NCBI GenBank assembly: GCA_011754105.1
Contig: JAAKDF010000001.1
Coordinates: 163,521-227,520 of the forward strand
Length of the DNA stretch: 64,000 nucleotides
Direction of reading: 5' to 3'
Source of the DNA: Serratia symbiotica
Lineage (GTDB): Bacteria > Pseudomonadota > Gammaproteobacteria > Enterobacterales > Enterobacteriaceae
Numbering within the stretch: position 1 is the first letter of the stretch; every line of letters starts with the position of its first letter. A program made the position numbers and the translations under genes. The notes beneath the pieces are model-generated. The model made no database searches, had not been told where the DNA came from, and saw nothing but the letters and a program-made list of their open reading frames with translations. Shown in pieces: positions 19,470-29,577 of this stretch.

Positions 19470-19996
19470 GTGTTCCATAATGTTAATGCTTATGATAGCG
19501 ACCCTATCTTGTCGCTAATGAAAAAGTTTAAACAAGATCACCGTGTGCACACGGTGATCTTAAGCCTCGGCCTATATCACAATGAGCAAGGAATTATTCC
19601 GCAGATGTAGATGGTCGCCGCAGCGCAAGAGCACTTGAGCCGTATCGCCAACGATCTGAATGTTGGCGATACGGCTCAAGTGCTTTGAAGGTAGGGGCAG
19701 ATTCCTTGAAAAGCTATTTCCCTGATTAACAAGTGTGGGTCAGCGACCAGACATGGGGAAACCATGTGGCTATCTTCAGCGGTGCTGGCTTCAAGGTGAA
19801 CACTTACCCGTACTTCAACATGGTAGGCTTGGGCGTAAAGTTCAATGCCATGCTGGGCGCATTGAGACAGTTGCCAAGTCATATCATTGTGCTATTGCAC
19901 CTTTGTTGCCATAACCAGAACGGCTCTGATTTGCCCACCGTCTAATGGGATGATTTAATCAAGGTGATCGCTGACTGTGCCCTGATCCCGTTCATG
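19470..19996 (+). pseudogene. tyrB: Aromatic amino acid aminotransferase TyrB, truncated
   Basis: TyrB makes tyrosine and phenylalanine by transamination. The start is GTG at 19470 ([19 protein letters not shown]), then [14 protein letters not shown]. About 70 codons are missing around a 22-bp inverted repeat, and it resumes at SALKVGAD. Then come VWVSDQTWGNHVAIFSGAGF, LPSHIIVLLHLCCHNQNGSD and [15 protein letters not shown], where it ends at about one third of the protein. Frameshifts and stops are present. The PLP lysine region is lost. Confidence 0.88.
19630..19684. repeat. 22-bp perfect inverted repeat inside tyrB
   Basis: Arms 19630-19651 and 19663-19684 are exact reverse complements with an 11-base spacer. 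It sits exactly at the internal deletion of tyrB. The left arm reads as tyrB N-terminal codons (AQEHLSRIAND) and the right arm runs into the tyrB segment SALKVGAD, so it looks like a mutational palindrome rather than a regulatory site. Confidence 0.75.
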
Positions 19997-20597
19997 TAAG
20001 TTGCCTCCCATGACTTTGGCGTTGGGTGGATCGGAAAGTTCGCACACCTCGCCATCTATGCGGGCGCGGATATAGCCATGAGTGGCTAGGGTTTCCAGCG
20101 TTTTGGTGTGCTTACCCCCTTGCGGTCTTTCACCACCGGTGCCAACAGGATCAGGCGCGTGCTTTACGGTTGGTTGAGTACGTTATCGTACCATTTGGCT
20201 GACGGATTGCGCTGCCAGTGGCGTATGGTGTTCCGGGCAGCGTAGCTCACCAAAGCGGGCGAACAGTAGCCGAAAGTAGTCATGAAGCTCGGTAATGGTG
20301 CTGACGGTGGATCTTGGGTTATGTTAGGTAGATTTCTGCTCAATGGAGATCGCTGGTAATAAACCTTCAATGTGGTCGACGTCTAGTTTTTCCATGAGCG
20401 AAAGGAACTGGCGTGCATAGGCGGAAAACTACTCAACGTAGCGGCTCTGCCATTCGGCATACAGCGTATCAAAAGCCAGCGAGGACTTGCCGGAACCAGA
20501 TAAATCGGTGACGAACGATCAGCTTGTCACGTGGGATAATAAGGTTGATTTTTTTGAGATTATGCATGTGAGCACCACGAACTTCGATATTGTCTAT
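19997..20597 (-). pseudogene. uvrA: Excision repair ATPase UvrA, N-terminal remnant
   Basis: UvrA recognises DNA damage. The minus strand from 20597 reads [18 protein letters not shown] (the ATG is now ATA), then [20 protein letters not shown] with Walker [55 protein letters not shown] and [18 protein letters not shown]. It stops at roughly residue 200 of ~940, joined tail to tail with the tyrB remnant. Frameshifts are present. No other part of uvrA is in the window. Confidence 0.85.
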
Positions 20598-20741
20598 ATA
20601 AACTTTTTGTCTTGATGATACACCCTACCTGCCAGCAATTCTTGTCAGAAGTTTAGTGATTAAAAGCGCCAAAACCAGCGTTGAACTGTTACGCAACACA
20701 TAATTATGACACAAAAAACTAAGTTAATATCTAGTATACGA

Positions 20742-21320
20742 GGCGTTGTTAAATAAATCGAACATTTGGCCCGCACGAGGATCAGATCACTCTCCTTCTG
20801 TCAAAATAGCAACATTGCGTGGCCAAGCAAAAGTTCAAGATTACCAACTGTAAGGCTTACAGCAACGCCTTTATCACTCGGGTTTTACTTACTTTCTGGT
20901 TGGATGAAACGGCACTTCACGCCTGGTACTACGAGGCATAAAACTTCTCTGCGTTGTCGCCTACAACCTTATTCCGATATGGCATGTCAATGATCAGCGT
21001 ATTGATGCTGAAATAGATTTTTGGGCAGACTATGCAGACCGAAATTAAGTGATGGCGTACCGGAGACAATACACGGCGGAAAAGTATGACAGGCTAACAC
21101 CGACGTTTGATAGCCGAAACAGCGTTGTATAGAGTACAGCAGCTATTTGGTGGTCAACCTGTCGCTGCGAGATTACGATGAGCAAGTTGCATAGGCTATG
21201 GCCATGATCTGTGCATTAAACAAGTTGACGCTGGCAGGTATGCCAGAAACTGTAAGCGTTGCCTGAAAGATGCACATTCAGGGGACTCTTTATTCCAAAT
21301 CCGATTTATTTAATAAAGCC
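20742..21320 (+). mobile_element. IS903-like element, internally deleted (copy 3)
   Basis: The left end GGCGTTGTTAAATAAATCGA is at 20742 and the right end ATTTATTTAATAAAGCC stops at 21320. Only 579 bp remain. The transposase N-terminus (KQKFKITN-like, frameshifted) is joined near 21015 to the C-terminal third (FGGQPVAARL frame), a deletion not shared with other copies. Flanks show no 9-bp target duplication. Confidence 0.9.
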
Positions 21321-21344
21321 GCTGGCACGCCCACATGCGGTAGG

Positions 21345-22424
21345 TCAGTCGCCAATGTATTCAATAGCCACACGTTGAGTCAGCTTGCTGACCAGTTCGT
21401 AGACACTGATGCCGGTGTAGATGGCGATACGCTCAACTGGCAGTACTTGGCCCCATAGCACGGCCTCGTCCCCGACTTTGTCGGTGGCATCAGGCCCTAG
21501 ATCAACCGAGATCATGTCCATAGATACCAGACCGACAATCGGCACTTCGCGCCCGTTCAGCCATATCGGCGTACCAGTGGGAGCACTGCGTGGATAACCG
21601 TCACCATAGCCTATCGCCACCACGCCCAGGCGGGTATCACGCTGGCTGATCCAAGTGCCACCGTAACCGACAGATTCACCGGCCAGGTGGTCGCGCACGG
21701 CGATCAGGTTAGACTTCAGTGTCATCGCTGGCTGTAGCAGGGGCTGGCTAACGTTGGCGTTATCAAGTGGCAACAGGCCGTACAGGATAATTCCTGGCCG
21801 TATCCACTGGTTATGTGCGTCCGGACACAGCAGAGTGCCGCTTGAAGCTGCGATCGAACGTTGTCCCGGTTTACCACAGGCAAACCGCTCAAAGCAGGCA
21901 ATCTGTTTTAGGGTTGCATCAGATACCGGGTCATCAGCACAGCTAAAGTGGCTCATTATATTAACGGGCTGCGCCACGTTGTGACAGGCGCACAAGCGCT
22001 GGTAAAAGGCTTCGGCCTGCTCTGGCCGCACGCCCAGGCGATGCATACCGGTGTCCAGTTTCATCCACACCGGCAACGGGTGCGCCAGTTTAGTCTGCTC
22101 CAATGCCTCCAACTGTTCGCTACTGTGCACTACGGTTTCGATGTTATTTGCCACCAACAACGGCAGATCTTCGGCAGAGAAGAAACCTTCCAGTAGTAAG
22201 ATCGGTTTGACGATACCACCGAAGCGCAGAGCCAAAGCTTCGCTGATGCGAGAAACGCCAAAGCAGTCAGCATCTTGCAAAGTGTGTGTTGTTTCCAACA
22301 TGCCGTGGCCGTAAGCATTTGCTTTCACAATAGCAATCAGGTTGCTTTGCGGTGCCTGGCGGCGCACCTGTTGCAGATTATGTCGCAGAGCTCTGCGGTC
22401 GATTACTGCGGTCGCCACTTTCAT
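21345..22424 (-). CDS. alr: Alanine racemase Alr
   Basis: This PLP enzyme interconverts L- and D-alanine for peptidoglycan. The frame is complete at 359 residues, the E. coli length. PLP-lysine 34 is in [11 protein letters not shown], the second catalytic tyrosine is in [12 protein letters not shown] near residue 255, and the C-terminal domain shows [20 protein letters not shown] and [13 protein letters not shown]. It lies 17 bp downstream of dnaB on the same strand, the ancestral dnaB-alr order. The gene that should follow (tyrB) has been inverted away with its IS flanks. Confidence 0.97.
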   Translation of the reverse strand: MKVATAVIDRRALRHNLQQVRRQAPQSNLIAIVKANAYGHGMLETTHTLQDADCFGVSRISEALALRFGGIVKPILLLEGFFSAEDLPLLVANNIETVVHSSEQLEALEQTKLAHPLPVWMKLDTGMHRLGVRPEQAEAFYQRLCACHNVAQPVNIMSHFSCADDPVSDATLKQIACFERFACGKPGQRSIAASSGTLLCPDAHNQWIRPGIILYGLLPLDNANVSQPLLQPAMTLKSNLIAVRDHLAGESVGYGGTWISQRDTRLGVVAIGYGDGYPRSAPTGTPIWLNGREVPIVGLVSMDMISVDLGPDATDKVGDEAVLWGQVLPVERIAIYTGISVYELVSKLTQRVAIEYIGD

Positions 22425-22441
22425 TTTATCTCCTTCGTTGA

Positions 22442-23869
22442 TTATGCATCCTCATAATAGTGTGAACCTGCATAGTTATCGAAACGCGACCACTGGCCGT
22501 TAAAAGTCAGCCGTACTGTACCAATCGGACCGTTACGCTGCTTACCCAGAATAATTTCGGCAATTCCTTTTAAATCACTGTTGTCGTGATAAACCTCATC
22601 ACGGTAGATGAACATAATCAGGTCGGCATCCTGCTCGATGGAGCCAGACTCACGCAGGTCAGAGTTGACCGGGCGTTTGTCGGCACGTTGTTCTAAGCCA
22701 CGATTCAACTGCGACAGTGCCACTACTGGAACCTGAAGCTCTTTAGCCAACGCCTTTAGCGAGCGGGAAATTTCGGCGATCTCCAGCGTACGGTTATCGG
22801 ATAAGGCGGGTACACGCATCAGTTGCAAGTAGTCGATCATGATTAAGCTAAGCCCGTCATGCTCGCGGAAAATGCGCCGCGAGCGGGAGCGCACTTCGGT
22901 TGGCGTCAGGCCGGAAGAATCATCGATGTACATGTTACGCTTCTCCAGCAGAAGACCCATGGTACTGGAGATGCGCGCCCAGTCTTCATCATTGAGCTGC
23001 CCGGTACGGATACGCGTTTGATCCACGCGCGACAGCGATGCCAGCATACGCATCATTATCTGGTTGCCGGGCATTTCGAGACTGAAGATCAGCACCGGTT
23101 TTCCCTGCGTCATCGCGGCGTGTTCACATAGGTTCATCGCGAAGGTGGTTTTTCCCATCGATGGACGGGCGGCAACAATAATCAGGTCGGATTTCTGCAA
23201 ACCGGCGGTTTTTTTATTGATATCTTGATAACCGGTATCCACACCGGTAACACCATCGTGCGGATGCTGATACAGTTGCTCAATACGTGAGACGGTGTCC
23301 TCTAGGATGCGGTCAATGCCCTTTGGGCCGTCATCCTTGTTAGCACGGTTTTCGGCAATCTGGAAAACGCGGGATTCTGCTAGATCGAGCAAATCTTCAC
23401 TGCTACGCCCCTGAGGATCGTAGCCGGCATCGGCGATTTCATTTGCTACCGAGATCATCTCGCGCACCACTGCACGCTCGCGCACGATATCGGCATAGGC
23501 ACTGATGTTAGCGGCACTTGGGGTGTTTTTCGACAGCTCAGCCAGGTATGCAAAACCGCCTACTAAATCTAGCTCACCCTTCTGTTCCAAAGATTCAGAC
23601 AGGGTGATCAGATCGATTGGTCTGCTCATTTCCAGCAGGCGCTGCATCTCGGTAAAGATCAAACGGTGCGGACGGCTGAAGAAATCGTTGGCGACCACGC
23701 GCTCTGATACGTTATCCCAACGTTCGTTATCGAGCATCAAACCACCCAATATCGACTGCTCAGCCTCCAGCGAATGCGGTGGCGTCTTTAGCCCTTCCAT
23801 TTGACGATCTCGTAGGATATTTCTGGCTTTGTCAGCGTTTGTTTTATTGGTTGCTTTTTTTCCTGCCAT
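22442..23869 (-). CDS. dnaB: Replicative DNA helicase DnaB
   Basis: DnaB is the hexameric 5'-3' helicase of the replication fork. The frame is 475 residues (E. coli 471) and open. The N-terminal primase-interaction domain contains [19 protein letters not shown]. The RecA-like domain has Walker [15 protein letters not shown] near residue 230, Walker [14 protein letters not shown] near 340, and [20 protein letters not shown] near 400. An IS copy begins 65 bp upstream of the ATG, so the promoter must lie in that gap or in the IS end. Confidence 0.97.
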   Translation of the reverse strand: MAGKKATNKTNADKARNILRDRQMEGLKTPPHSLEAEQSILGGLMLDNERWDNVSERVVANDFFSRPHRLIFTEMQRLLEMSRPIDLITLSESLEQKGELDLVGGFAYLAELSKNTPSAANISAYADIVRERAVVREMISVANEIADAGYDPQGRSSEDLLDLAESRVFQIAENRANKDDGPKGIDRILEDTVSRIEQLYQHPHDGVTGVDTGYQDINKKTAGLQKSDLIIVAARPSMGKTTFAMNLCEHAAMTQGKPVLIFSLEMPGNQIMMRMLASLSRVDQTRIRTGQLNDEDWARISSTMGLLLEKRNMYIDDSSGLTPTEVRSRSRRIFREHDGLSLIMIDYLQLMRVPALSDNRTLEIAEISRSLKALAKELQVPVVALSQLNRGLEQRADKRPVNSDLRESGSIEQDADLIMFIYRDEVYHDNSDLKGIAEIILGKQRNGPIGTVRLTFNGQWSRFDNYAGSHYYEDA

Positions 23870-23933
23870 GAAGCGTATTCTTTATCCGGTTACGAATATA
23901 GTGTCCAGATGCTTGAGTATACGTGATTTTTAT

Positions 23934-24715
23934 GGCATTGTTGAATAAATCGAACATTTAGCCGCCACGAGGGTAAGATGACTCTCCTTCTGTCAAAATG
24001 GCGACATTCCGTATCCAAGCAAAAATTCAAGATCACCAACTAGAAGGTTTACAACAATGCCTTTATCACTCTTAGTTCACTCACTTTTTGGGTGGATAAA
24101 ACGGCACTTTACCCCTAGTACTGCGAGGTAAAACCTTCTCTGCCTGGTCGCCCATAACATTATTCCGATATGGAAATAACCAGCGTATTGATACTGAAAC
24201 GGATTTTCGACCTGATACTTCGCGCCCTCAATAGCTTCGTCGACTCCATTTTCACACTGATAAAAATGCCGTTGAACTGCCCGGACTACACCTGCATCAG
24301 TAAGCAGGCGCAGTCTGTCAATATCCCGTTTAAAATCCCAACGCCGGGTAGATTTGCGCACCTCGTTATCGACTTAACGCCCAGAAGCGGAGCCTGTTAT
24401 TGGTCGGCAGACTATGCAGACCGAAATCAAGCGGTAGCGAACCAGCGCCTTACCGGAGACAACACACGGAGGAAAAGAATGACAGGCTACCACCGACGTT
24501 CGATAGCCGAAACGGCGATGTACAGAGTACAATAGCTATTTGGTGGTCACCTGTCGCTGCGAGATTATGATGGGCAAGCTACAGAGGATATAGCTATAAT
24601 CTGTACATTAAACAAGATTGACGCTCACCGGTATGCTAGAAAGTGCACGCGTTGCCTTTGCAAGATGCCCATTCAAAGTACTCTTTGTTCTAAATCCGAT
24701 TTATTTAACAAAGCC
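23934..24715 (+). mobile_element. IS903-like element, internally deleted (copy 4)
   Basis: The left end GGCATTGTTGAATAAATCGA is at 23934 and the right end ATTTATTTAACAAAGCC is at 24715, 782 bp. Transposase fragments: TSVLILKRIFDLILRALNSF, KMPLNCPDYTCISKQAQSVN, then a private deletion joining HLVIDL to PRSGACYWSADYADRN, then RRSIAETAMYRVQ. It has many frameshifts. It separates dnaB from htpX, a junction not found in E. coli. Confidence 0.92.
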
Positions 24716-25058
24716 AGCTGGAATAACCAATCATCTGCCATTTTTACGGTATGACGGAGACATAATTAGTACGAAAAAAGGCATTCCTGAGTTTAGGGTT
24801 AGTTTCACTAATGGCATAATTCGGACTATCTAGTTGTTGGCAAACGGTGCCGTCTTTCCTGTTCTCGTTTTGTCATTAGAATTTGCACACTTATTACAGG
24901 AAGAATCTGGTAATACTTAATCTTATGCCTTACATCTTTGGTGTCATCCCGGAACCATTCGGGTGTAGAAAGCCTCTTAAAAAGCTTTGGTGCACACTAC
25001 TTCATCTTAGTCCACTAGAAGTCAAGACAAAAATGAAAAAATATCCTGACAAAAGAAC
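24716..25058. other. Unassigned region between IS copy 4 and htpX
   Basis: No gene can be assigned. A plus-strand frame (about 24716-24830) contains GIPEFRVSFTNGIIRTI, which faintly recalls RelE/HigB-type toxins, but it is fused to the IS end, short and unsupported. The rest is AT-rich with no long frame. Confidence 0.35.
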
Positions 25059-25084
25059 TGCTGGTCACCTTAAGGTGACCAGCA
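25059..25084 (-). terminator. Terminator hairpin downstream of htpX
   Basis: A 26-base perfect palindrome (13-bp arms meeting at TTAA) lies 37 bases past the htpX stop. On the minus strand it is followed by TTCTTTTGTC, a modest U run. Reading as the htpX terminator is likely. Confidence 0.65.
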
Positions 25085-25120
25085 TTACATTAGGGAACTA
25101 CCCCGGTTTTTTTCAGGCAA

Positions 25121-25999
25121 TTACTTCAGGTACTGGCCGCGACGCAGTGCTTCAATACGCTTATCGAGCGGCGGGTGTGACATGAGCAGCTCGCTGAACG
25201 ACTTGGATTTACCGTTGATGCAAAATGCCATCAAGCTGCCTGTTTCTTGCGGCTCATAGCTGGTTTTCAAACACTGTAACGCAGCGATCATCTTCTCGCG
25301 ACCCACAAGTTTGGCAGAACCTGCATCAGCATAGAACTCACGATGACGTGAGAACCACATGGTGATCATGCTAGCCAAAACGCCGAACACCAGCTCTAGC
25401 ACTATCGACAACGCAAAATAGATCACCGGGTTACCGTTACTTTCCTCTTCGCCATCACGGTGATTAAGGAAGTCAGACGCCACCTGCGCGATGAGACGCG
25501 ATAGGAAGATAACGAAGGTGTTCACAATGCCTTGGATCAGTGTCATGGTCACCATATCGCCATTGGCGATATGGCTGATTTCGTGCGCGATCACTGCTTC
25601 TGCTTCGTCGCGGCTCATGCTTTGCAGCATTCCAGTGCTAACGGCAACCAGCGAGCTATCCCGACGCGCACCAGTGGCAAAGGCGTTAATGTCAGGCGCG
25701 TGATAGATAGCAACCTGTGGCATGGCGATACCCGCCTGCTGCGACTGACGGCGCACCGTATCTAGCAGCCAATTCTCAGTTTCGTTGCGCGGCTGTTCAA
25801 TTACTTCCCCACCAACAGTGCGCAGCGCCATCCATTTGGATATAAGCAACGATACAAAAGCGCCGCCAATGCCGAATAGGCCTGCCATGATCATCAGGCC
25901 CTGAACACTACTAGACTGGATTCCTGTCAGGCTGAGCACCAGCCCAAAAACCAACATCACCGCCAGGTTGGTGAGTAGGAAAAGAGCTATACGCATCAT
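25121..25999 (-). CDS. htpX: Membrane protease HtpX
   Basis: HtpX is a zinc endopeptidase of the inner membrane that degrades damaged membrane proteins, overlapping FtsH in function. The 292-residue frame is intact. It has two N-terminal membrane segments ([19 protein letters not shown] and the one ending in LLISKW), the zinc motif HEISH at 139-143, two further membrane spans ([15 protein letters not shown] and the one around [13 protein letters not shown]), and the third-ligand region FYADAGSAK, where E. coli has FHADAGSAK. The metal-binding Glu lies in this region. It keeps the htpX-prc-proQ order. Confidence 0.96.
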   Translation of the reverse strand: MMRIALFLLTNLAVMLVFGLVLSLTGIQSSSVQGLMIMAGLFGIGGAFVSLLISKWMALRTVGGEVIEQPRNETENWLLDTVRRQSQQAGIAMPQVAIYHAPDINAFATGARRDSSLVAVSTGMLQSMSRDEAEAVIAHEISHIANGDMVTMTLIQGIVNTFVIFLSRLIAQVASDFLNHRDGEEESNGNPVIYFALSIVLELVFGVLASMITMWFSRHREFYADAGSAKLVGREKMIAALQCLKTSYEPQETGSLMAFCINGKSKSFSELLMSHPPLDKRIEALRRGQYLK

Positions 26000-26303
26000 A
26001 AAATATTTATTACCTCATAAATTTTAACAGGATACTACTTACACTACCCTAGAACGTGTGGGTATTTATCACAGTTTTAAGAATTGCGCACTATTAGCTC
26101 ACTAGAAATACGAAACTTTACATAAGTGGTATGTCATATGAGCTTAAAAATATAAACAATTGTTACATTTAAGTAGCATTTTTATAGCAAATCGGCAGCG
26201 CTTCTCCTTAAAAGTAAGCAAAGTGCGGGTAGGGATAAAAAAACTACAGACAAATAGAACGAATGGTAAAAGAAAACGGCACAGATCAATGCCAATGCAA
26301 AAG

Positions 26304-26333
26304 AGGCCTGTCAGTAGCTTTACTGACAGGCCT
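26304..26333 (-). terminator. Rho-independent terminator of prc
   Basis: Arms 26304-26316 and 26321-26333 form a 13-bp perfect stem with loop GCTT. On the minus strand it is followed by CTTTTGC. It lies about 40 bases beyond the prc stop codon. Confidence 0.75.
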
Positions 26334-26372
26334 TACACCTGAAAGTGTATTTTTATCGATACATTAGTAGCC

Positions 26373-28412
26373 TTACCTGGCAGCCACCAACTGTTGAGTT
26401 ACCTGTTCTTTTTCAAGATGGGCTAGATCCAGCGCTATATAGACGGTTTCATCTAGATACGGATCAGGTTGCTGATAATCCTTCGGCAGATCATCTAGCG
26501 ACTTTAGCGGTTTCTTACCAGTACGCAGCAAACGATCATTAAAGCGCAGCAGGCGGGTCGCATCGTCGTCGTGTGCCTCTTTCTCAAGCACGGCTAGATT
26601 GAGTGACACAATGTTGCGTTTGTTCTTCAGCTCTTTGTAATGTGCAATATCTTGCATAATGTATTGAAACTCAGGATTCTTGGCGATGCGCTGCTGATGA
26701 TTTTTTAGTAGTTTAGGTTTAAATACCGTCATATCGCCAGCTTTAATATAGCTGGTTGCTTTGATACTATCCCACGGAATGGCGTTATCTTCGAACGCTT
26801 CACCAGTTTCCGCCGGATCGACGCCAGTCGGCATTAGAATATCTGGTGTCACTCCTTTACGCTGAGTGCTGCCGCCGTTGATGCGGTAGACCTTCTGGAT
26901 GGTGTACTGCACTGATCCTAGTTCCGGCCACTCAGGTCGCAGCATCTGATCATAAACACGGTTCAGCGACCGATACTGCTGCACTGTACCTTTACCGAAG
27001 GTCGGCTCGCCGACGATCAGCGCACGGCCATAGTCCTGCATCGCTGCCGTAAAGATCTCGGAAGCAGAGGCGCTAAGGCGGTCAACCAACACCACCAGTG
27101 ACCCTTTATAGTAAGTGCCGCCGTCAGTATCAGCGCCCTCACGTATTTTCCCATTATTATCACGCACCTGCACCACTGAACCGCTTGGAATAAATAACCC
27201 GGACATCGATACCGCTTCGGTTAACGCACCGCCGCCATTGGTACGCAGATCGATAATCACACTTTTGATCTTCTGCTTAGCCATATTCTCCAATTGGACT
27301 TTCACATCATCGGTTAGCCCCACGTAGAAGCCAGGGATGTCGAGCACCCCTACTTTCTCTTTGCCAACGGTTTTGATAGTCATTTTCACCGCACGGTCTT
27401 CCAGACGGATTCGATCTCGCATCAGAGTAACCATGCGGGTTTTGACCCCTTTGCCGGCAGGAAGGATCTCCAGGCGCACTTTGCTGCCCTTTGGCCCTTT
27501 GATCAGGGAGACGACATCGTCTAGACGCCAGCCAATTATGTCTACCATGCCTTGGGCTTCCTTGCTGACGCCCACAATGCGGTCACCCACGGTGATCTCA
27601 TTGCTCTTCGCTGCCGGTCCACACGGCACCATAGAATTAATCAAGGTATAATCGTCCTCCATATGCAACACTGCGCCAATGCCTTCTAACGATAGGCTCA
27701 TCTCGGTATTGAACTGTTCGGTATTGCGTGGGGACAGGTAGTTTGTGTGTGGGTCGATTTGACGTGCAAAGGCGTTCATCGCCAACTGGAATACGTCTTC
27801 ACTGTTACTTTGCGTAAGGCGCTTGATGGCAAACTGATAACGTTTGGTCAGTGTATCGCGGATTTGTTTGTCGGTCTTGCTGGCCAGTTTGAGGTTTAAC
27901 TCGTCGTAAGTGACTTTCGCATCCCACAGGCGATCTAACTCATCCTGGTCTTTCGGCCATGGCGCTTTGCTGCGGTTAATATCTATAGTGTCGGTGCAGG
28001 TAAAGTTCATTGGCTTTTCCAGCAGCGACAACGCATAGGTGTAACGTTCAAAACGGCGTTTCAATACTAAATTGTACAGATCATAAAAAATATCCAACTT
28101 ACCGCTTTTTAGCGCTTCAGACACCTGGGTTTCCCTGTTGGCGAACTGTGCCACATCGCAAGCCTGTAACGCGTTATGACTGTAGTCTAGCATATTCAGG
28201 TAGCGATCAAATATCTTACCTGAAAAGTCTGTATCAAGGGTAAACTGACGATAATGAGAACGAATGAACCACGAGGTAACACGCTCACTAACCGTATCGT
28301 GCTGCGCTTCCTGATGCAGTTGAGTGATACGAGTATTGGCTGTTTCATTTCCATAACTGCCCCCCGCCCACAAGAACCCCACCACTACTGTTAATCTGAC
28401 AAATTTATTCAT
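26373..28412 (-). CDS. prc: Tail-specific periplasmic protease Prc (Tsp)
   Basis: Prc cleaves periplasmic proteins with apolar C-termini, processes FtsI and, with NlpI, controls MepS. The frame is 679 residues (E. coli 682) and open. It has a signal-peptide-like start (LTVVVGFLWAGGSYG), a PDZ domain (EGIGAVLHMEDDYTLINSMV and GDRIVGVSKEAQG), and the Ser-Lys dyad in LSASASEIFTAAMQDYGRAL and FGKGTVQQY. It lies 19 bp downstream of proQ on the same strand, as in E. coli. One of the few envelope proteases kept here, since BepA is lost. Confidence 0.96.
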   Translation of the reverse strand: MNKFVRLTVVVGFLWAGGSYGNETANTRITQLHQEAQHDTVSERVTSWFIRSHYRQFTLDTDFSGKIFDRYLNMLDYSHNALQACDVAQFANRETQVSEALKSGKLDIFYDLYNLVLKRRFERYTYALSLLEKPMNFTCTDTIDINRSKAPWPKDQDELDRLWDAKVTYDELNLKLASKTDKQIRDTLTKRYQFAIKRLTQSNSEDVFQLAMNAFARQIDPHTNYLSPRNTEQFNTEMSLSLEGIGAVLHMEDDYTLINSMVPCGPAAKSNEITVGDRIVGVSKEAQGMVDIIGWRLDDVVSLIKGPKGSKVRLEILPAGKGVKTRMVTLMRDRIRLEDRAVKMTIKTVGKEKVGVLDIPGFYVGLTDDVKVQLENMAKQKIKSVIIDLRTNGGGALTEAVSMSGLFIPSGSVVQVRDNNGKIREGADTDGGTYYKGSLVVLVDRLSASASEIFTAAMQDYGRALIVGEPTFGKGTVQQYRSLNRVYDQMLRPEWPELGSVQYTIQKVYRINGGSTQRKGVTPDILMPTGVDPAETGEAFEDNAIPWDSIKATSYIKAGDMTVFKPKLLKNHQQRIAKNPEFQYIMQDIAHYKELKNKRNIVSLNLAVLEKEAHDDDATRLLRFNDRLLRTGKKPLKSLDDLPKDYQQPDPYLDETVYIALDLAHLEKEQVTQQLVAAR

Positions 28413-28431
28413 GCCCTAGTTGACCTCCGTA

Positions 28432-29118
28432 TCAGAACTGCAAGTGTTCTGCGCGCACAATCATCGCCAGACCGGAAGAGAGTTGCACACGCACGCCGTT
28501 TTTCGCAATTTCAAGTACGGTGGCAACCATCAAGCTCTTACCTGCCCTAACTTTGATCTCTTGGTCAATGTTTAGTTTAGAGATATCCGTCACTAGAGCA
28601 TAGAGTGGTTGGCTTTCCTCTTTGGATACTGCTCGAGATTGACGGGCTTGCTGTGGGCGAAGCTTGCGTTTATTTGCTGCCGTTACACCTTCACGGCGTG
28701 CAACAGGATTTTTACTGGATGGGCGAGGAGGGTGTAACTCGGCACCGGTAGAATCACGCTTTTTAGCGTTTCGTTCGGCACGCTGGGCTCGAACGCGCTC
28801 TTTGGCTTCTTCAAGTTGAAGACGAGCATGATCGATATGCTGCTGTTCCAGCTCGCCGCACGCATTGCCGTCCAGATCGATACGTTGCGCACCAACCTTG
28901 ACACTATACAGATACCGCCAACTTGACGTATACAGGCGCAAAGCCGCACGCAGTTGCATTTTGCTGAGGTTTTCTTCCTGCAAACGCTCGACTAAATCTT
29001 GAAAAACACCAATCTTCAGCGGGCGAGCTTCATCCTCGGCACTAAAACAGAGCGGAAAACGCTCGGCAAGAAAGGCAATGATTTCTTTACTAGAGTTCAA
29101 CTTGGGTTGATTTTCCAT
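28432..29118 (-). CDS. proQ: RNA chaperone ProQ
   Basis: ProQ is a FinO-domain RNA-binding protein that stabilises many sRNAs and mRNA 3' ends. The 228-residue frame (E. coli 232) is intact. The FinO-like domain (residues 1-125) includes [20 protein letters not shown] and [21 protein letters not shown] basic linker rich in Lys/Arg follows, then a C-terminal Tudor-like domain ([20 protein letters not shown] to [12 protein letters not shown]). It is the first gene of proQ-prc. Confidence 0.95.
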   Translation of the reverse strand: MENQPKLNSSKEIIAFLAERFPLCFSAEDEARPLKIGVFQDLVERLQEENLSKMQLRAALRLYTSSWRYLYSVKVGAQRIDLDGNACGELEQQHIDHARLQLEEAKERVRAQRAERNAKKRDSTGAELHPPRPSSKNPVARREGVTAANKRKLRPQQARQSRAVSKEESQPLYALVTDISKLNIDQEIKVRAGKSLMVATVLEIAKNGVRVQLSSGLAMIVRAEHLQF

Positions 29119-29234
29119 GAAATTTCCTGATTACGACTGGTTTGACAACCAGTGCAGGCATGAACTGGCGTTATTATAATGACGCAATCGGTAAATGCCA
29201 TGCTAGCCTTAAATCAACTTACGGCCATAGTAAT

Positions 29235-29397
29235 CTATTTTGCGCTATCACAATGTTCAAACTGTGCGCAAAGCCCCGTCACCACTGCTTTTAGGCCCTG
29301 CTCATCCTCTTTATCGAAATGTTAATAAACTGTGCTATCGATATCAAGAACGCCAATAATCCGGCCACTAAAGTCCAGCGGCAGCAGGATTTCTGCC
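29235..29397 (-). pseudogene. msrC: MsrC C-terminal half, cut by an inversion
   Basis: The minus strand reads AEILLPLDFSGRIIGVLDID, STVY, a stop, HFDKEDEQGLKAVVTG and ends CAQFEHCDSAK. This is the C-terminal third of the free methionine-(R)-sulfoxide reductase (GAF domain), in its ancestral place upstream of proQ. Upstream of codon AEI the sequence switches abruptly to yeaD on the other strand. The missing preceding segment (ending IACDAASN) lies at 36334-36505 in opposite orientation. An internal stop shows it is dead in any case. Confidence 0.88.
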
Positions 29398-29566
29398 AAC
29401 CAAACGCACCATTGAAGTTCATCACCATCATATGAGTGATGTGATCGCCAGGAACCCTGGGGTTGAATTGTCATGCAGCATGCTGTATGTGACCAATGAC
29501 GGTTACAAAACCATGGTGTGCGTGGAAACCGTCCGCATAAGCAAGCCACTAGTTCGCCAGCGGTGA
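29398..29566 (+). pseudogene. yeaD: YeaD C-terminal part, cut by an inversion
   Basis: The plus strand reads TKRTIEVHHHHMSDVIARNP, GVELSCSMLYV and NDGYKTMVCVETVRISK before a TGA at 29564. This is the C-terminal end of the aldose epimerase-like protein YeaD (glucose-6-phosphate 1-epimerase family). The rest of yeaD lies at 36506-37139 on the minus strand beside gapA. The gene is split exactly at the inversion breakpoint. Confidence 0.88.
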
Positions 29567-29577
29567 ACTAGTGGCTT
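29543..29577 (+). terminator. Hairpin at the end of yeaD
   Basis: Arms 29543-29555 and 29565-29577 pair over 13 bp with a 9-base loop containing the yeaD stop codon. It is followed by ATCTGG rather than a T run, so it is probably an eroded terminator of the former gapA-yeaD unit, carried here by the inversion. Confidence 0.5.

Noticed and set aside
24700..24833. RelE/HigB toxin-like stretch GIPEFRVSFTNGIIRT
   Set aside because: Too short, no antitoxin partner, fused to an IS end; the resemblance may be chance.
29322..29549. 75-codon minus-strand frame ending in GVLDIDSTVY
   Set aside because: The first part is antisense to the yeaD C-terminus and only the end is msrC; it is created by the breakpoint.
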